64,000 nt of DNA from Undaria pinnatifida (GCA_012845835.1 JABAKD010000009.1:10104785-10168784), one strand, 5' to 3'; shown: positions 31,322 through 45,100, numbered from the stretch's first letter. Translations and numbers: made by a program. Notes: a model not told the origin generated them from the letters alone.

Positions 31322-34300
31322 CTACCGCCGACGGTCCATGCCCCCCAAAGAATTCCTACTGCCGCCGTCCCCACGACCGCCGTCCCCACGACCACCCATG
31401 CCCCCACCTCGGCCGCCTTCCCTACCCCCCCTCCCCCCTCCCCTTCCCCCCCCTTCCCTACCCCTCCCGCCCCCTCTTCCTCCTCGCCCGCCCGCACCCC
31501 CCCCCCCCAATCCCCTCCAGTCCATAACGTTGCCGGTCGACAGCGACTGCGGTGCCGGGGCTCGACTCGGAGCCTGCGCGGGCGCGAAGAGAGAAGCCGA
31601 GGACGCGCCGTCGCCGGGTGCCCTCGTACCGCGCTCCCAGACGCCAGCTGCGTCGGCACCGCCCCCCGCCGACTCCCTGTCGCGCCCGTCTCGTCTCGCG
31701 TTCGCGCCCAAGCCGTTAGCCTCCAGATCGCCCTTTTTTCTCTTGCTATCGTCAGCGTGGGACTTGCTGGACTTGTCGCCCTTGCCGCCGTCTTTCTTGT
31801 GGTGTTTTTTCTTTTTCTTGCTGCCGTGATCTGCCGCGGAATCCCTGTCCTTCTTTTTCCGCTCCCGAGCTTTCCTGCGCAGTTCTTTTCGCTCTTTCTT
31901 CGCCTCCCGCCGTTTCTGTTTCGCCGCGGCAGACTCGCCCGGCACTCCACCCCCTCCGTTCTCGCTATCGTCGCTGGATGCCGACCCCTGTATACGCAAG
32001 AGTGACCGCCGTCGCAGGACGGTAGTAGATAAGGGGAGATTCACGGGGGGAGGGGGGGACGACAAGAAAAAACGATCGATGCGCTCGTGAGTCGTAAGTC
32101 GATGAACAACAGCAGCAGTATTGGCGAAGCTCGCGTCCTCTTCAACACGCTACTGCTGCAGTACTATACTATTAGTAGTACTACTCTGCACTACTAATGT
32201 TACCTACTCCTACCATCACCGCCACTACTACTGCTACTACTGCTACTAATGTTACTACTACTTCTGCTACTACTACCACCACCGCTACTACTGCTACTGC
32301 TGCTACTACTACTGCTACTACTGCTATTACTGCTGCTGTTGCTATTACTGCTACCACTACTACTGCTGATATTACTACCACCACTACTACTATATACTAC
32401 TACCACTACCACACTTACAACTATTTCTACTACATATATAATACTGCTGCCGTACTCGTATCATATAATAGACGTAACGCATGCCCGCAGTCACCTTTTC
32501 CGCGGGGGCGAATACGTCGAACCCCTTGTGAAAGTTGTGGGCGGTGGCCAGCTCCTTGCCCTCGTAGGCCACCCCAGGCCTCCACTGCGCCCCCTTCGTC
32601 GAGGGCTCCTCGCCGCGAGCCACCCGCTCTTCTTCTTGTTTCTCCGCCCTTTCCCTTACCTGCGCACGGGACGCCACCCGGTATTCACACACAATGATAT
32701 ATACCATTCAGATGCTAGATGGGCCATACATATATCCAAGGACAACAGGAACTCTATTTAGACACATACACAGAGTAGAGTAGTGAAGACGTGTGAGGGG
32801 AGAGAATCGGGTAAGGGGAGAGAATCGGGCATCAGCCATTCGGTTGGGCAGATGATAAAAGCCCACATGTATTTTAACTCAGCGTGGTGGCGGAGGCGGC
32901 GGCGGTGGCGATGGAGATGGTGGCGGTGGTGTAGTCTTTGCGTATTATTTTCCACACTAGGGACAGCTTGCGCCGTCGCTAGCACGGACACCGAAGGATA
33001 CACCAGCTATCGCGCCGGATTGCGAATACAAGTGAGCTAAACTGACACACGGCATGCATCAAAATACGTGGAAGTGTGGTGAGCTTTAGCTTTATTCTTC
33101 CCTATCCGCCAGAGGATTAAGAAGAAAAAAAGAAAAAAAAGTACCGACAGCGCTTTGGGAAAGAATGGCAGCTGGGCGGATGAGAAGGAGAAAAAAAAAA
33201 CGCCACCAGTAGGTTCTGGCAGGTGTTGCGGTACACCATACCATAGGGGGCAGGGATGGGTGCCCACTCTCTGTGCGCCAAAAATGAGGAAATTTGAAGA
33301 TTTTATGGTATCGCTCCTGCCTGTTCTGCACATGCCGGTATCCCGTTGTCAGCATCGGGCGCTTCACACACGCGTTTATGCACACATCCGGCCAAGCTCT
33401 CCAACTGAAATAGGCTCGTTTGTCAGTATACGCACGTGTGGCCATAATTGCTGGGAAATCCCAAAGTGCGCCGCTCACCATGGCAAGACACGGCGCGGCG
33501 ACAGCACAGCAGAGCAAGAGCTAAAGGCAGAGGTTATCCACCTGGTTTAATGTGTAACCGGTAGAACCCGAGGGGTAGAGTTGGGGTTTGTAGAGGTCTG
33601 GTCGTAGCGACGTTGACAGCGATCTCTCCTCACCTCTTTGGGCAGGGAATACTTGTGTTTGTGGTCGACTCGAATCGTGCGCCCCAGCAGCTCGATGCCG
33701 TTGAAATTATCGACGGCCAGGATGGTGCTCCTTTGGTTCTCGTACTTGACGAAGCAGAACCCCTGGGCGCGCGGGATGGAGCAGAAATCAGGTACAGCGG
33801 ATACGAGAGCAGAGACGGGGGCGGCGTCAAGAAATCACGATATATCGCCGTTGAACACAACTACTGGCATGATGTGCCTGGGTACTGCTTGGCATTATTC
33901 GAGAGCGGGGGCGGGGGATCACGAACTGACGATATCGCTGTTGACACAACTGCTGCCAATGGTGTACCTGGGGGTACTGCCTGGCACATATACCTGGTAC
34001 CTGGTTGAGTCTACAGCAGTGCTCGCACTCGTATCATAGCTGCCGTGTACACACAGGCCGGGTGGCTTTGGAATGTGCACAATTCCATCCCGGTGTTCTT
34101 CTCGTGCCAAGTGCCCCGCAGGTATCATTCTGAGGGCTCAACTGCTCCGCATATGAAGTGCACGGCAGGTGCCCATGGCTTAGGGGAGCTTTACGTGGAC
34201 GGTATGTTCAGTGGGGCCATGATTCAAGTCACCTCACCTTGGATTTCCCGGTGTCTTTCTCCCGGCACAGATTGATGTCCTCGATCTCTCCCCACTGCGA

Positions 34301-34459
34301 CATCACACAGAGCAGATCGCCCTCCGTCAGGTCGTAGGGAAAGCCCCCGGCGAACACCCAAGCGCTGTCTTTGTACTCATGGTGCCATGAAGCCTTGCTA
34401 GAAACTCCCTGTTGGAGTTCCCTCTCGTTGATGCGCTTGATTTCCTGGATCACATTCAT
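31322..34459 (-). CDS. RBMX2: RBMX2 / Ist3 (Snu17)-type RRM protein, 393 aa
   Basis: A U2 snRNP-associated RNA-binding protein of the RES complex family, acting in the nucleus in the activated spliceosome. Four exons join without frame loss, all introns phase 0: 34238-34459, 33634-33762, 32495-32659, 31322-31987 (TAG). The start chosen gives [19 protein letters not shown], matching the family N-terminus (an in-frame ATG exists 21 bases upstream). Residues 1-30 carry the family's [11 protein letters not shown] motif. The RRM spans about 33-115, with RNP2 VFAGGF at 35-40 and RNP1 KGFCFVKY split by intron 1, followed by [20 protein letters not shown]. The tail is Lys/Arg-rich, then an RGG/GGR-rich run in the last 75 residues. 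It is longer than yeast Ist3, like animal RBMX2. Whether the Gly-rich tail is all translated cannot be checked here. Confidence 0.93.
32195..32450 (+). repeat. (TAC/TGC)n trinucleotide array
   Basis: About 250 bp of ACT/GCT/ACC triplets in intron 3 of the RBMX2 gene. It gives long Thr, Leu, Ser or Val open frames that I regard as artefacts of the 3-bp period. Confidence 0.9.
33793..33985 (+). repeat. Diverged tandem duplication of about 95 bp in RBMX2 intron 1
   Basis: The unit runs from GAGAGCAGAGACGGGGG / GAGAGCGGGGGCGGGGG through ATCACGATATATCGCCGTTG / CTGACGATATCGCTGTTGAC to GTACTGCTTGGCA / GTACTGCCTGGCA. The two copies are adjacent and about 75-80% alike by eye. They begin about 30 bases past the acceptor side of exon 2. 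Confidence 0.7.
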
Positions 34460-34761
34460 GGCCAAGCAGTGAACAGCCAAAGCCTACGCCCGGCACCTCT
34501 GCAAATTCTCAGTGGCGTTGTGCCTGCTGGTCCGCTCTGCTGTGCGCCTTGGTCTGGGGGTCAGGGTTTTGGTTGGGCTCTGGCTCGTTTTGCGACGTTT
34601 TGGGGCGCGAAAAACACCCGGTACGAAAAAGCAAACAGGACTATGGAACACCAATGTTGACAGTCCCGCGAGCCTGCTCAAGCTTGCGAACGCGACGATC
34701 CACGCGTTTTCACGCCCGCGCTCTGCAATCAAGGCGTGCGGCTCTCGTCTCTCAACGCACC
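34460..34761. promoter_or_regulatory. Candidate bidirectional promoter between RBMX2 and the next gene
   Basis: The RBMX2 start (minus, 34459) and the putative ATG of the plus gene (34762) face away from each other across 302 bases, so both promoters and leaders must fit here or overlap. Neither side shows a clear TATA box. This rests entirely on the start chosen for the plus-strand gene. Confidence 0.35.
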
Positions 34762-37700
34762 ATGGGTACTCCCCGTCGACAGCACCAGGGATTCGAGGAG
34801 GGATGTGACGGAGGGAAACAGGCATGGTCAGGGTCAAAACGCCCAAGCCCGGCGAAAGCTCGACAGGCGCATCGTCGGTATCGAGCTCTCTTCCACCAAG
34901 CGGCCAAGGAGGTACTCGTACTGCAGCAGCAGTATATACGTGTCCCAGCAGAGAACCTTGGAGTCGTTTAATTGAGGAGTACTGAGAATACACAGAGTCA
35001 ACATGTAAGTTTGTGCGTTGTTTGTGGCAGCAGTCATACACAAGGACAAGGGGGTACCAGAGGATAAGTTTTGGTGGTCTTATCTGTGAGCTCGGATAGC
35101 GATTTTGGGACACGATGGATGTTGAGAGGTTGCAATTGACGGTAGCTTGTGCGGTAGGACCGGGAAACTCCTTGCGAGTATCACAACCGAGCCTCGGGCA
35201 GGATGCACGAGGGCGAGAACGATTCCCCCACGTTATGAATGATGCGCGCAAATCTAAAGTTTGTGACAGGTATACCTTTGGTTCCCTGATGGTCCTGCGG
35301 GTGGCATGGTACAGCAGTTTGGTAGGCAGCTTCGGAGATGGAAAGAGTTGGCCAACCGTGTGCAGACATTATTTGAAATGCTTGAAACAATAGCCAACGG
35401 CTGAGGCACTGGAATGAGCGACCGTCGGCAGCCTTCCAAACCACGGCCCTGACAACTTTAAACTTTTCCAAATGAATCGAACTTGTAAGCTGCTCTAGTC
35501 GCGCAGCAGTACGTCTCATACCACACGTGCGCAGAAAAACTAAGCCGTCGCTGCCCCTACCTCTTTCTTGTTGGTGCGCTGATGTCTCCGTTCCGTGCTG
35601 CAGTACCAAGCCTGGTGCGAAGGAGAGGACGACTCGCAGCGAGCGCTCGGATCGGTTTTCCACCTCCTTGATCGCCTGCAGATGCTCAAGCCAGATCAAA
35701 AGGCGGTGAGGTTGCGCCGTTCTCCGCAGGAGAAGCTGGCACGCGCTTCCAACACTGAAGTGCCTCATGTGTTCTACGCCCGGCAATGCTGTTGGTAGGC
35801 TGTTGGGTAAAATTGGGGAGGTTTCGGTTGTCCGGTACGGCTGCTTCAAGTACCAGGGATATCGCTCATGCCACGTTCCGTTCCCCGTCGCCGCTGCTAT
35901 GCCCCTGTTGCCTGCTCGTTTCCCATAAATTTATCTTGGCACCATGCCGTTGCTCCCACCTCAGGATGCCGGTGTGAACCTCGGGGGCCTGGAGCACCTC
36001 CCGGCCTGTCGCGCGCTTCTGATTCGCAAGCACACCATCGAGGTGGAGCGGGTGATGCGACTCTGGCGCGCCCTCGTGCAGCAGATGAGAGGCCAGGTGA
36101 AAACGCGTGGATTTGTATTCGAGGGGTCGCGGGATGTTTTGTGGGTGCTTCGCGTTCCAAAGTTTGCGGTGCGCGTGTTCAAATCCAAAGCCTTCGCCAC
36201 AAGTAAATAACTCGTGCGCACCACGGGGTTCAACATAGAGAAACGCCTTCCACCCCTCTTAGCACAACGAAATAACACAATATGTAAACTTCTGGACCTT
36301 CTCGATGTATCGCTATAATACAATTATAATGACTAAGATTCAGAATTTGAAATGATGGACCTTGTTTATTACTACAGCGCAGCGGTACATGAACAGCGAC
36401 ACGGCAGTGCCTTCGTCGATAATATTACGGGATGCGTTGTGAAGCATGTATACACCAAGCAAGATACATGTTCGCCTCGGGTTCCTTCCCGCACCGTTCG
36501 GTCAACGACAGGTCTCCCGCGTCGAAGAGTTGCTCGCCGAGGCGTGGCAAATGTACCGCTCTGAGTCGCGCGCTCGACCAAGCCGATTACCGCCGACGTC
36601 GCCATCGCTGCTGCAACCGCCGCTGCCAGTGGCAACACAGCGGTCTCCAGGCGTGGGAGCATCAGGAACGCGGTCGCATCTAAACGCCGAGAGTTTGATG
36701 ATGGCGCTTCCAGCCCCAGCCTCGTCGGAGGCGTCGCCTTCAAGAAGAGCTGTCGCACACGCGCGTGGTGGTGACCTAGAAGGAGCTCCGCACAGGGCGG
36801 AGGCGGTGGTGGTAGAAGGCGTCGCGGCCGTGGGTGCTCCAGAGTACCTCCAGTGGCTTGGAGACATGTCGAACATGTTGGTGCACGAGCAGTGGCGAAA
36901 GGAGGTAGGACCGTGTTTTTTTTTCTGGGATGTCGGCACCGTGCCGATTATGGACTGGGGGGAAAAGTAGAGAGGTTTATAGAGACTGTCCGCGTTTTTA
37001 CCCATTGTCTACGGCTCTTGCGACTCCCAGTATGGAGGTTTCTTGTGACTGTTGGCGTTCTTACCCGTTGTTCCCACCTCGTGCGACTGTCGGTAAACAG
37101 TGTCTCTGGATACTGAACTGAACCATTGCACGTGTGGGTGTGGTCCCGGCAAAAGATGGTAGGGTTCGGGAGATGATCCCGCAGGGGGTGAACCTGTCAC
37201 TCTTGAGTTTTTACCACCTGTCACCAGCATCTATATAGATATATCTGCAACCACCTTGTTTTCCCTCCGCCGTCTGGCCAACTGGACTGCCTTTTTTTCG
37301 CCACCGGTTTGCTGATTGGCCGTGCTGCCCGCTTAAAGCCAGCGGTGGCGCTTCCAAGTGTTGTCCCCCTTGACTGTTATATGTGGTTTCAGGCCTCTGC
37401 CGTTCATCCGCCACCTTCTTCACACCCGACGCGAAAATAGTATTTAGTACGACCCACTGCTGGAAAAAATGCACCACGGCCTCCTGCTGATCGACGTAGG
37501 GTGGACTGCCGCATCTCTTGTCTCAGAGTAACACACCGCCGCTGCCGCCGCCCCTTTTTTTCGCTTTTCGTTGGGATGAAGCGGCCGGTAGATATCGAGG
37601 GGGAAACGCCCGCGGTAGGTTCTCCACGCCGCCTTCATCGCCCGTGCACCTTCCAAAACTTGCCACGAACTGGATGAATCCTTTAATCGAGACACACGAA

Positions 37701-37942
37701 GCAATCAGCGCCGCCCCAACCCCCCCTCCCCCTTTTTCATGACGCTCGCCGTTTCCTCGGGCACCCATAAGCAGGAGCTTCTATCACGCGTTGACTTCGG
37801 ACCGGAGGCATCCTCGGAGCGGGTCCGAGCTTTCGTGCAAGCCCGGTGGTCCTCACGGTCGGCGGACAGCTTTCTCGACCGAGCACTGATCGACACGTCC
37901 CTGACCGCCGCTCAAGTTGCACCCGGCCCCAAGGCCCGATGA
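34762..37942 (+). CDS. Unknown five-exon protein, about 314 aa
   Basis: I do not recognise this protein. Proposed exons, all phase 0: 34762-34911, 35604-35705, 35965-36096, 36512-36904 and 37775-37942 (TGA). The first ATG lies in CACCATGG, a strong start context, giving MGTPRRQHQGFEEG. The second and third exons look helical (SVFHLLDRLQMLKPDQKA; LIRKHTIEVERVMRLWRALV). The fourth starts with an acidic helix (VSRVEELLAEAWQMYRSESR), passes through Pro/Ser/Ala-rich linker and ends in YLQWLGDMSNMLVHEQWRKE. The last exon reads SSERVRAFVQARWSSRSADS before the stop. The last acceptor is a NAGNAG (AAGCAG), so one extra Gln is possible. No signal peptide or enzymatic motif was seen. It may be the 3' end of the large coiled-coil gene, in which case exon 1 would begin at the acceptor before 34783 and RBMX2 would be nested in an intron. 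Confidence 0.5.
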
Positions 37943-39109
37943 CAATTTGCGCATCATTTTTTCTTATCAGGACGTCTTTCCTCTCATTTTTATTCGGAAA
38001 CTCTGCAAGGGTTTCCTTGTTTTGCCTCAACGGGGGATTTGCCGCCCACTGGGGGGGGGGGTATAGTAGGCGTGCTGCCCTCCACAACGGCGGAGATGCG
38101 CAAGAAAGACAAAAAAATGCGAGCGACGCTCTTGTTGCCCATGGTGTCCTTGCCCATGGTGGTCTCATGTGCCACTGCACCGCCGGCTTGCCATGTAGCT
38201 TCGGCAGGAGGGAAGAGCATACCTCTCAAGCAGTAGGATTAAGCATGTTTGGTGCAAGCAGCTGAAATAAGCATGTGTGCTGCTCGGAGACAACGCGGTG
38301 TGCCATGGTGGACGCGTTTTTCTCGAACAGCTTATCTGACAAGAGACTTGTGTGTCATTCGACGGTGCGCTCTTCTTGCAAGAGATCACCGAAGGAAAAA
38401 ACTGACTTTGCTTTTTGCAGCAGATAATAAAAGCCCTTTTGTGCGCATCACTCACATACGCGGCCACACACCTGTCCAGCCATGCCATCACTAGAATCGG
38501 CTCAAAAAACGCTCTCACACTACAGCAAGCAGTAGCCTTCGCAGTCGAATCTGCCCAGCTACCGCCCCGCTGCAGCCCAGCAAACACGCCTTGGACAAAA
38601 ATGGAGAACTCCCCCCGTCTTCCCGCTCAAGGACCTCGTCCCCGAATCACGGAACACCATTAATTTCCACCAAAAATCAAGGGCGTAAACGACAAACTCG
38701 ATTCACATTGCGGGACCATCATCTAGGCAAGAGACGGAACTACTTCCAGACAGAGCTGCTGAAACAGATGCTCCTACCATACAACCGTAAAGGATAGCGG
38801 CAAAAGGAACAACCCACCAGATGTCCTTTCACAGTCCTTCAAAACTGCACCCCACCGTTTCGGGGACACTACTTGGAGCTAGTGTGGAATAACGTTTGCA
38901 CAACTCTAAAAAGAGAAAAAGTAACAAAATACCCCCCCCTCCCCCCCACCTCCTCGCACCCGCTGTCAGTCCTGAGTCCTTAGAATTAGGAGTAACGCGG
39001 AGCAATATCTTCAATGCTAAAAGTGATGAGACCCCCCCCTGCCCGTTCCACCCTCTAACAGTCCCGAGTCCATCGTCGCAATAAAACGTGTGGGAGAAAA
39101 AGGGGCGCG
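37943..39109. other. Convergent intergenic region; no gene seen
   Basis: It lies between the stop of the unknown plus-strand gene and the stop of the EHD gene. Open frames of 60-140 codons exist on both strands, but none has exon-like splice signals or recognisable similarity. A CCATGGTGTCCTTGCCCATGG near-palindrome lies around 38139-38160. Confidence 0.4.
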
Positions 39110-42100
39110 CTATCTTTTCGCTGGCTTCGCCGCCTTCTCCATGAGTTTCGGGATGTCACCCGAGAAAACCTTATCCATCTCGTGTACCAGGCTCTTGTCC
39201 AGGCTCTTGAACTTGGATATGTCCTTGATTTCACGGAGAGATCGACGGAACTTTTCCACCTTTCCGTGTTTCATGTTCGTGCCAAAAAAAGGGGAGCGAG
39301 GAAAGGGGGGGGGGGGGGGGGGGAGATATCAAGCCCCCAAATACCCTGCGAAATTAAATGCATTGATGCTACTCGTAGCGTACAGCGAAAAGAAAACCCA
39401 ACAAAAAAACGCCTCATCGCAATCGTCGCGTGGACCTGAACACACAGACCCCCCCCGCCCCCCCCGCTGCCAGCAAAGGCACTAACGGTAGGTAAGGCAG
39501 TGTGCCCCTCTCCTATATATTATAAAAATTAAAATACACTCCAGCTGTGACATCGAAGATTTTGTCGAAACTCATCTTTGCAAGCTGTGTGTGATACTCC
39601 GATCGCGCGTATCACGGGTTGTGTGTCCTCATTAAGGATATAGGTCGGCGACTCCCCTTGCAACTACAGTGTAGTTATCAGGGTCAACAGGGTGATGTTA
39701 GGCAGTCTGTGCGCGGAAACTATAAAACCCGTTTCTGAGGCGGACAAAATCTGACAGCTGTGGAAGCACATGCATCAGTTTATCAAGTGAATACTGTAAG
39801 TCGAAGAACCGGTGAGGGGAGGGTGGAGTTTTGAAGGACATGAGGGCCTGATTTTGATCAGAAGGGGGGCGGGAGAGGGAGAGAGGAGGGGAGGGGACGG
39901 CTGTAGTGTGTAGCGAACACCAAAACCCTCTTACGCCTACTTTCATGTAAACTGAACACGAACAGTCCTATGCCTGCCATGTCCGCCAAAAAACGATAAT
40001 TTGGTACCCGATTCTACTTCTGTAGACTCCGAGCCCACGACCGACGACGCCAAATATGTTACGGCTCTCACCTTCGGGAAGTCTCCTAACGGCAGAGCGT
40101 AACGCCTAGCACACGCCAGGAACTCCTGGTCTAACCGCCGGATCAGCTTCTCCTGTTGTGTTGTAACATGGCAGATTTGGCGTCGGCGTGGGGATGGGCA
40201 CGAGCTTCCAGTCAACAACTCAGCAGACGGAACGTATCCTGCATTATGGTAATACACTACGAAGCGACTGTGGCGATAGTAGTGCTTTTACCCAGTACGT
40301 GAGTACATGGCATGGCGGTATCACAGCAAAGGTAAACAGTGTTTACCCAGTACGTGAAAATGTGGCATGTTCTATGGCAATGGTAGTGTTTTCACCCGGT
40401 CCGTGAAAATATGGCATCGTGGTATACATTAAAGGCAACGTTATTCCCGAGCATGTGAATACGTGGCATGATAGTCTATACCAATAGCGATATCTCTACC
40501 CAGTTCGTGAATATGCGGACCAACCCCACCGGTCGCCCGGATTTCTTCGCCTTGCTGTATTCTTCCCTAGTGCCCTTTATGCGCTTGATGCTCTCTATGT
40601 GCCTAATGCCTTTATCTGTTTCTAGGATCTGCTATTGTTAAGAGTGGTTTTCCTTTCCTTTCCTTCCCTTTCCTTCTTTTATTTTACTTCATCTTATTGT
40701 TCGACGTGCGTATTGATAGCGCTGCCTGCTTGGAAGTTCGTTGCCATTTTTCGACCCCCCCCCCCCCTCCCCACTGGCGAGCTGGCGTATTCACTGACTA
40801 CGTGTAGTGCGTGGTTGCCCTACGTGTATTCGTCTATCTATATCAAACCCGTACCTTTGTTTCGTTTTTGTTCCGTAATGCGTTGTGCCTTGCCTTTACC
40901 TCGCTACACCCCCCTAGCTAGCCCGTGTAATATAGCGTATGTATACTTACGTATGATCTACATATGCCTCGTTATCTACCTATAGCACGCAGTTTTTGTT
41001 CAACAACTTCATTATTGCGTATTATCTCCCTTGCCTCGTTATCTATTTCTCCCGTTTTCTTCAATTATTTATTTATTGTTCTCCTCGGAGTTGTACACTA
41101 TGTGGTTTCCTTCGTGGTATGCCGTGTCGTCGGTTTCAGCTGCGAGTCTTGAACGTATGCATCAGTACGGGCCTGATACGCACGTAGGCTACTTCCGACT
41201 TTCTCTTATACCTTTCTTGTAGCGGATGTACGACTAGCTTCAGCTATCATCTATGATGTATACGTGTACCACTTTTTATTTTTCTTCTTTCCTAGAGTAT
41301 CCTTCGACGCGAGAGTAACCGGAGCCCGCCCGTCCTGCGACCACGGACTTGATTACGCGAGCTAACGTGAGAACAACAACAACCGCTGTCAACAACAGCA
41401 GCAACGTGCCGTTTCAAAGTTCACTGACCAGTTGAAGCGGCTTCCACGCATATACCCAAATCACCTATAAAACACATTACAACATTTGGGGAGCCCTAAA
41501 ACCTGTATGAAGACCTAAAAACACACCCAGCAAGCTTCTGCGAGGCAAGTCGACAAAATTATCCCGTCTGAACCCAACAAAAACGCACCATAATAGCTGC
41601 TCATGGTACAGTAGGGGGGAGGGGGCAGGAGGGCCCGCTATGTGACCCTGGACATGAGTTACTAATGGGACGGAGGGAGCGCGAGAGTAGTGCGAGGATA
41701 ATAAAAGGGATGAAGGAAAAGAAAGATAGCTGCCACAGCTACCCTTCCACCCCCCTCGCAAACAAGCAACAGGAAAACCTATCCGAACGTTGAGGTGAAG
41801 CCTCCCCCCCTCCCCCCCTCCCGCGAAAAAGAACCTCATGGAAACCCTCTCGCCGAATTTGAGGGCGAAGATATTATATATTGGTTGAGTCCATCGAGCT
41901 TGAAGCATGAACGAAGCAAAAAGGTGAGCGCGCACCTGCTTCTCCTGCTTGCCCATCATGTACGGCATCTGCTTGCGAAGGTAGTGGATGATGTAGGCGT
42001 GGACTTTGACGCTTCTGGCCCTTTTCACGAGCTCGTTAATGCGCCGCACCACGGCGTTCTCCGGCAGCAGCATCAGCTCCTCCAGCAGGTCGTTTTTTTC

Positions 42101-45100
42101 TTTCTGCTCCGGCCACGCATTCGTTCATTGTGATATGTTACCACAGGTTTTGTTTAGTTTGACATCCGAACGTGTGCAGGGTGGGCGTCATTAACAACCA
42201 GCAATTACCTTTTGGGAAGGAATTTCAAGGGTAAGAGAAGCAAAGCGTGACACAACGCTGATATAGCAACCATTCAGCTCTTTGCGCTGGTGGATGATGG
42301 CGCAAGGGCACAGAAGAAATATCAACGGAGATCGGGCGGAAGAAGACCCGAATCTCCTGCTTCACCCAGCTCGAAAGGCCCCCCCAACGTGTCAGGCGAC
42401 CGTGTCCATTACCAACTAATGACCACATAAGAACCAATCGCAAAAAAACAACTGCAGTGGCATAAGCTCCAGAAGCCCGTCAAATTATTTACGCTCCGAA
42501 CACAACACAAAAACAAAACAAAAGCAACAAGGAGCACAAAAACTACAACGTCGTGTCACCCCCCCCCCCCGCCAAAGTACACGCACACACGCTTCACGCA
42601 CCTCGAGAAGAAACCTGTTTTCAAAATTGCAGAGCGGGGCCTCCCAGAAGGACCCGATGTACACCCTGCACACCTCCGGGGTTTGCATGACCTTGCCCAG
42701 CGACCACATCAAGGCGCCGTACACGCGCATGAGCTGCTGGGTGTCGATCGTGTCCGCCTTATTAAGGAGCACCCTTTTTCGTTTATAGGCAGTTGGACGC
42801 GAATACACCCACGGGAAGCCGGAAACAAGACGGGCGGACCGACAGAAGGAGACAGCGGGACCACCGCAGGAGCGGGGGGGTGGGGGGGGGGGGGGGGGGC
42901 AGGGAAGGGAGGGGGGGCTGAATATACAAGAGTACGCGGCACGCAGCTCGACTGATGCCACAGCAACGGCTGCGCCAGAAGGAAAAAAAAAGGCCAACAG
43001 TTCCCACTACCGACAAGGTAAAATCACTAGCGGCAAAACAAAATAACGGACGACAAGCGTACGAGTCTAGAGTGGCACGTAGGCCTCCTTTGAATTGTGG
43101 TGTCCCCCTCGCTCGCGCACGCACCCGCCACTCCTCCCCCCGAGCTTTCGTGCTCGGAAGTAATAAAACCCAAGCGCAGTTCGCATTTGAGCCTTTGTTT
43201 CCTGTCCCTGGGCGGCAAGCAACTCGGTCGCATTTACAAAGAGAGCTTCCACCCGCTTCCACATTATCCCGCCCCTGGGCACAGACAGACACACGATACC
43301 TCATCTTGTCATGGTGGGGCTTGAGGGTGTCGATGACCATCTTCAGCTCGTCGGAGATGTCCAGCTTGTGGGCGTCGAACATCACGACGATCAAATCTGC
43401 CCTGTGCCGACCGCCATCGCAAGCAGGGGGGGGGGGGGGGTATGTTTTTTCCCCTCGTTTTCGTTTTCCTATCGTTTTCGCCTTCGGCTTCGGCTTCATG
43501 TTCATTTTTTTATTTTTGTTTTTGTTTCGTATGTTTGTTTTGTTTTTGGTTCGGTTTGCTTTTGGTTTTGGTTTTGGTTTCGTTTTGTGGTCGTTTTCGT
43601 TTTCCTTGCATTGCCGTTTTCGGTCCGTTTTTGACGAGCGGGTCACGGGGTATCCTCACCTCTCCGCGAACCACGAAATCACAGAGGCGAAGTCGTAGTC
43701 TCGGCCAATGCGCTGCTTCTCGCCCGATAGCACGCCTGCCTCGTGTTAAGACACAAAATATACAGAACGGGAGGGGGGCGGACGACGACGCAAAAGCGGC
43801 ACAAAAACAGCGTCAACAGAGGCGCAACAATAGCCACATACAGAAAAATACAAAAACGCCTACATGCACACGACGTGTATACATTCCCAAAGGGCCAACA
43901 CCTTCACCCACCGGGCGTGTCGACGAGCGTGATGTTCCTAAGAATGGGAGCATCCACCACTGAACCCTCGAATTTCGTCAGGAAGTTGTTGCCGAACTGA
44001 CGAGGACACCAAAGGGGGGGGGCGCGCGCGTGCGGAGGGGGGGGGGCGGGTTCAACTTGGGAAGCGGGTGAAGACGTCGAAGTATAGCGTTGACGTAAAC
44101 TAAGTGTCACGGCCAATCGTTCACGTCTGCATGAACCTTCACTCAGGGAGGGGTCACGGGGAAAGAGGGGGTAAAACAGACCTCTGCGGTCGATGTATTA
44201 CGGTTCAAAAGCGCATGTTCATGTTCGATCTCTGCCGGGGTAAAAACAGATAGCCGTCGTCGCCGCCGCCTTCTTCTTACCGTCTCTCTTTTCTCAGCGA
44301 GTTCAATACTCCGGTCGTTTCTTTCTCCCAGCGGGAGCGGTCAACAAAGCTCGAAAGACAAAGCGAATGACGGATATCACGAAATCATAAACCGGTCTTG
44401 CAAAACTGCACCAGACAGGGAAATCCAATGAATGCTGCTAGCGCTGGCTTGCTAACGGTGGAGCACTGCAACGCACAAACGTCGCCCGAGCTACGGCGAT
44501 CAAAAAGGCCGACGGAGGATACCTCTTAGTTTTTTTTTCAACACACGTGTGTGTCCAAGCATCTTGAGACCCCCAAAAAAACGCTAGCCCTATCGCGCCG
44601 AAACCGCGGTTCTATTACCTCAATATCACAAGATTCCTACTGGTATAAAAGACCGTCGAAAACACCGAAAAATATACACCAGAAACCAGAAACTAAGGGG
44701 GAAAAAAACGAACGGAAAATCGGGCCTCGGAACGCGGGTAGTGGTGATGGTGGTGGTTGTGGTACACCCAAGCGTCGGGCGGTAAAGACATCACGGGTCT
44801 ATGGTCACTCGGAGGGGTATCGGGGGCGGAGTGCTCATTGATACATGTCTAAAAAAACAAAGCACCGATTATTTTTCAGCAAGGGCGCTCACCTGCTGCA
44901 AGCTGCGAAACGGCTTGTCTGCCTGCATCGCGAGCGCGTGTCCCGGCATCACCCTCTCGTCCTCTCCATGGGTCACCGCCACGAACCTATAACGAGCAAG
45001 CGTGGGGGGTGGGGGGCGGGGGTGGGGGTAGCCGTTCTCGTCTCAAGAGCGACCGTAGGGTTTCTTCGATCATCGAAAGGGGGTCAGCCTCTTTGGGACC

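Noticed and set aside
32197-32761. Thr/Leu/Ser/Val-rich open frames on both strands
   Set aside because: They arise from the trinucleotide array in RBMX2 intron 3. The only real exon here is 32495-32659 on the minus strand.
36502-37005. Minus-strand 167-codon frame opposite the unknown plus-strand gene
   Set aside because: It overlaps the well-supported plus exon at 36512-36904 and lacks splice or family support.
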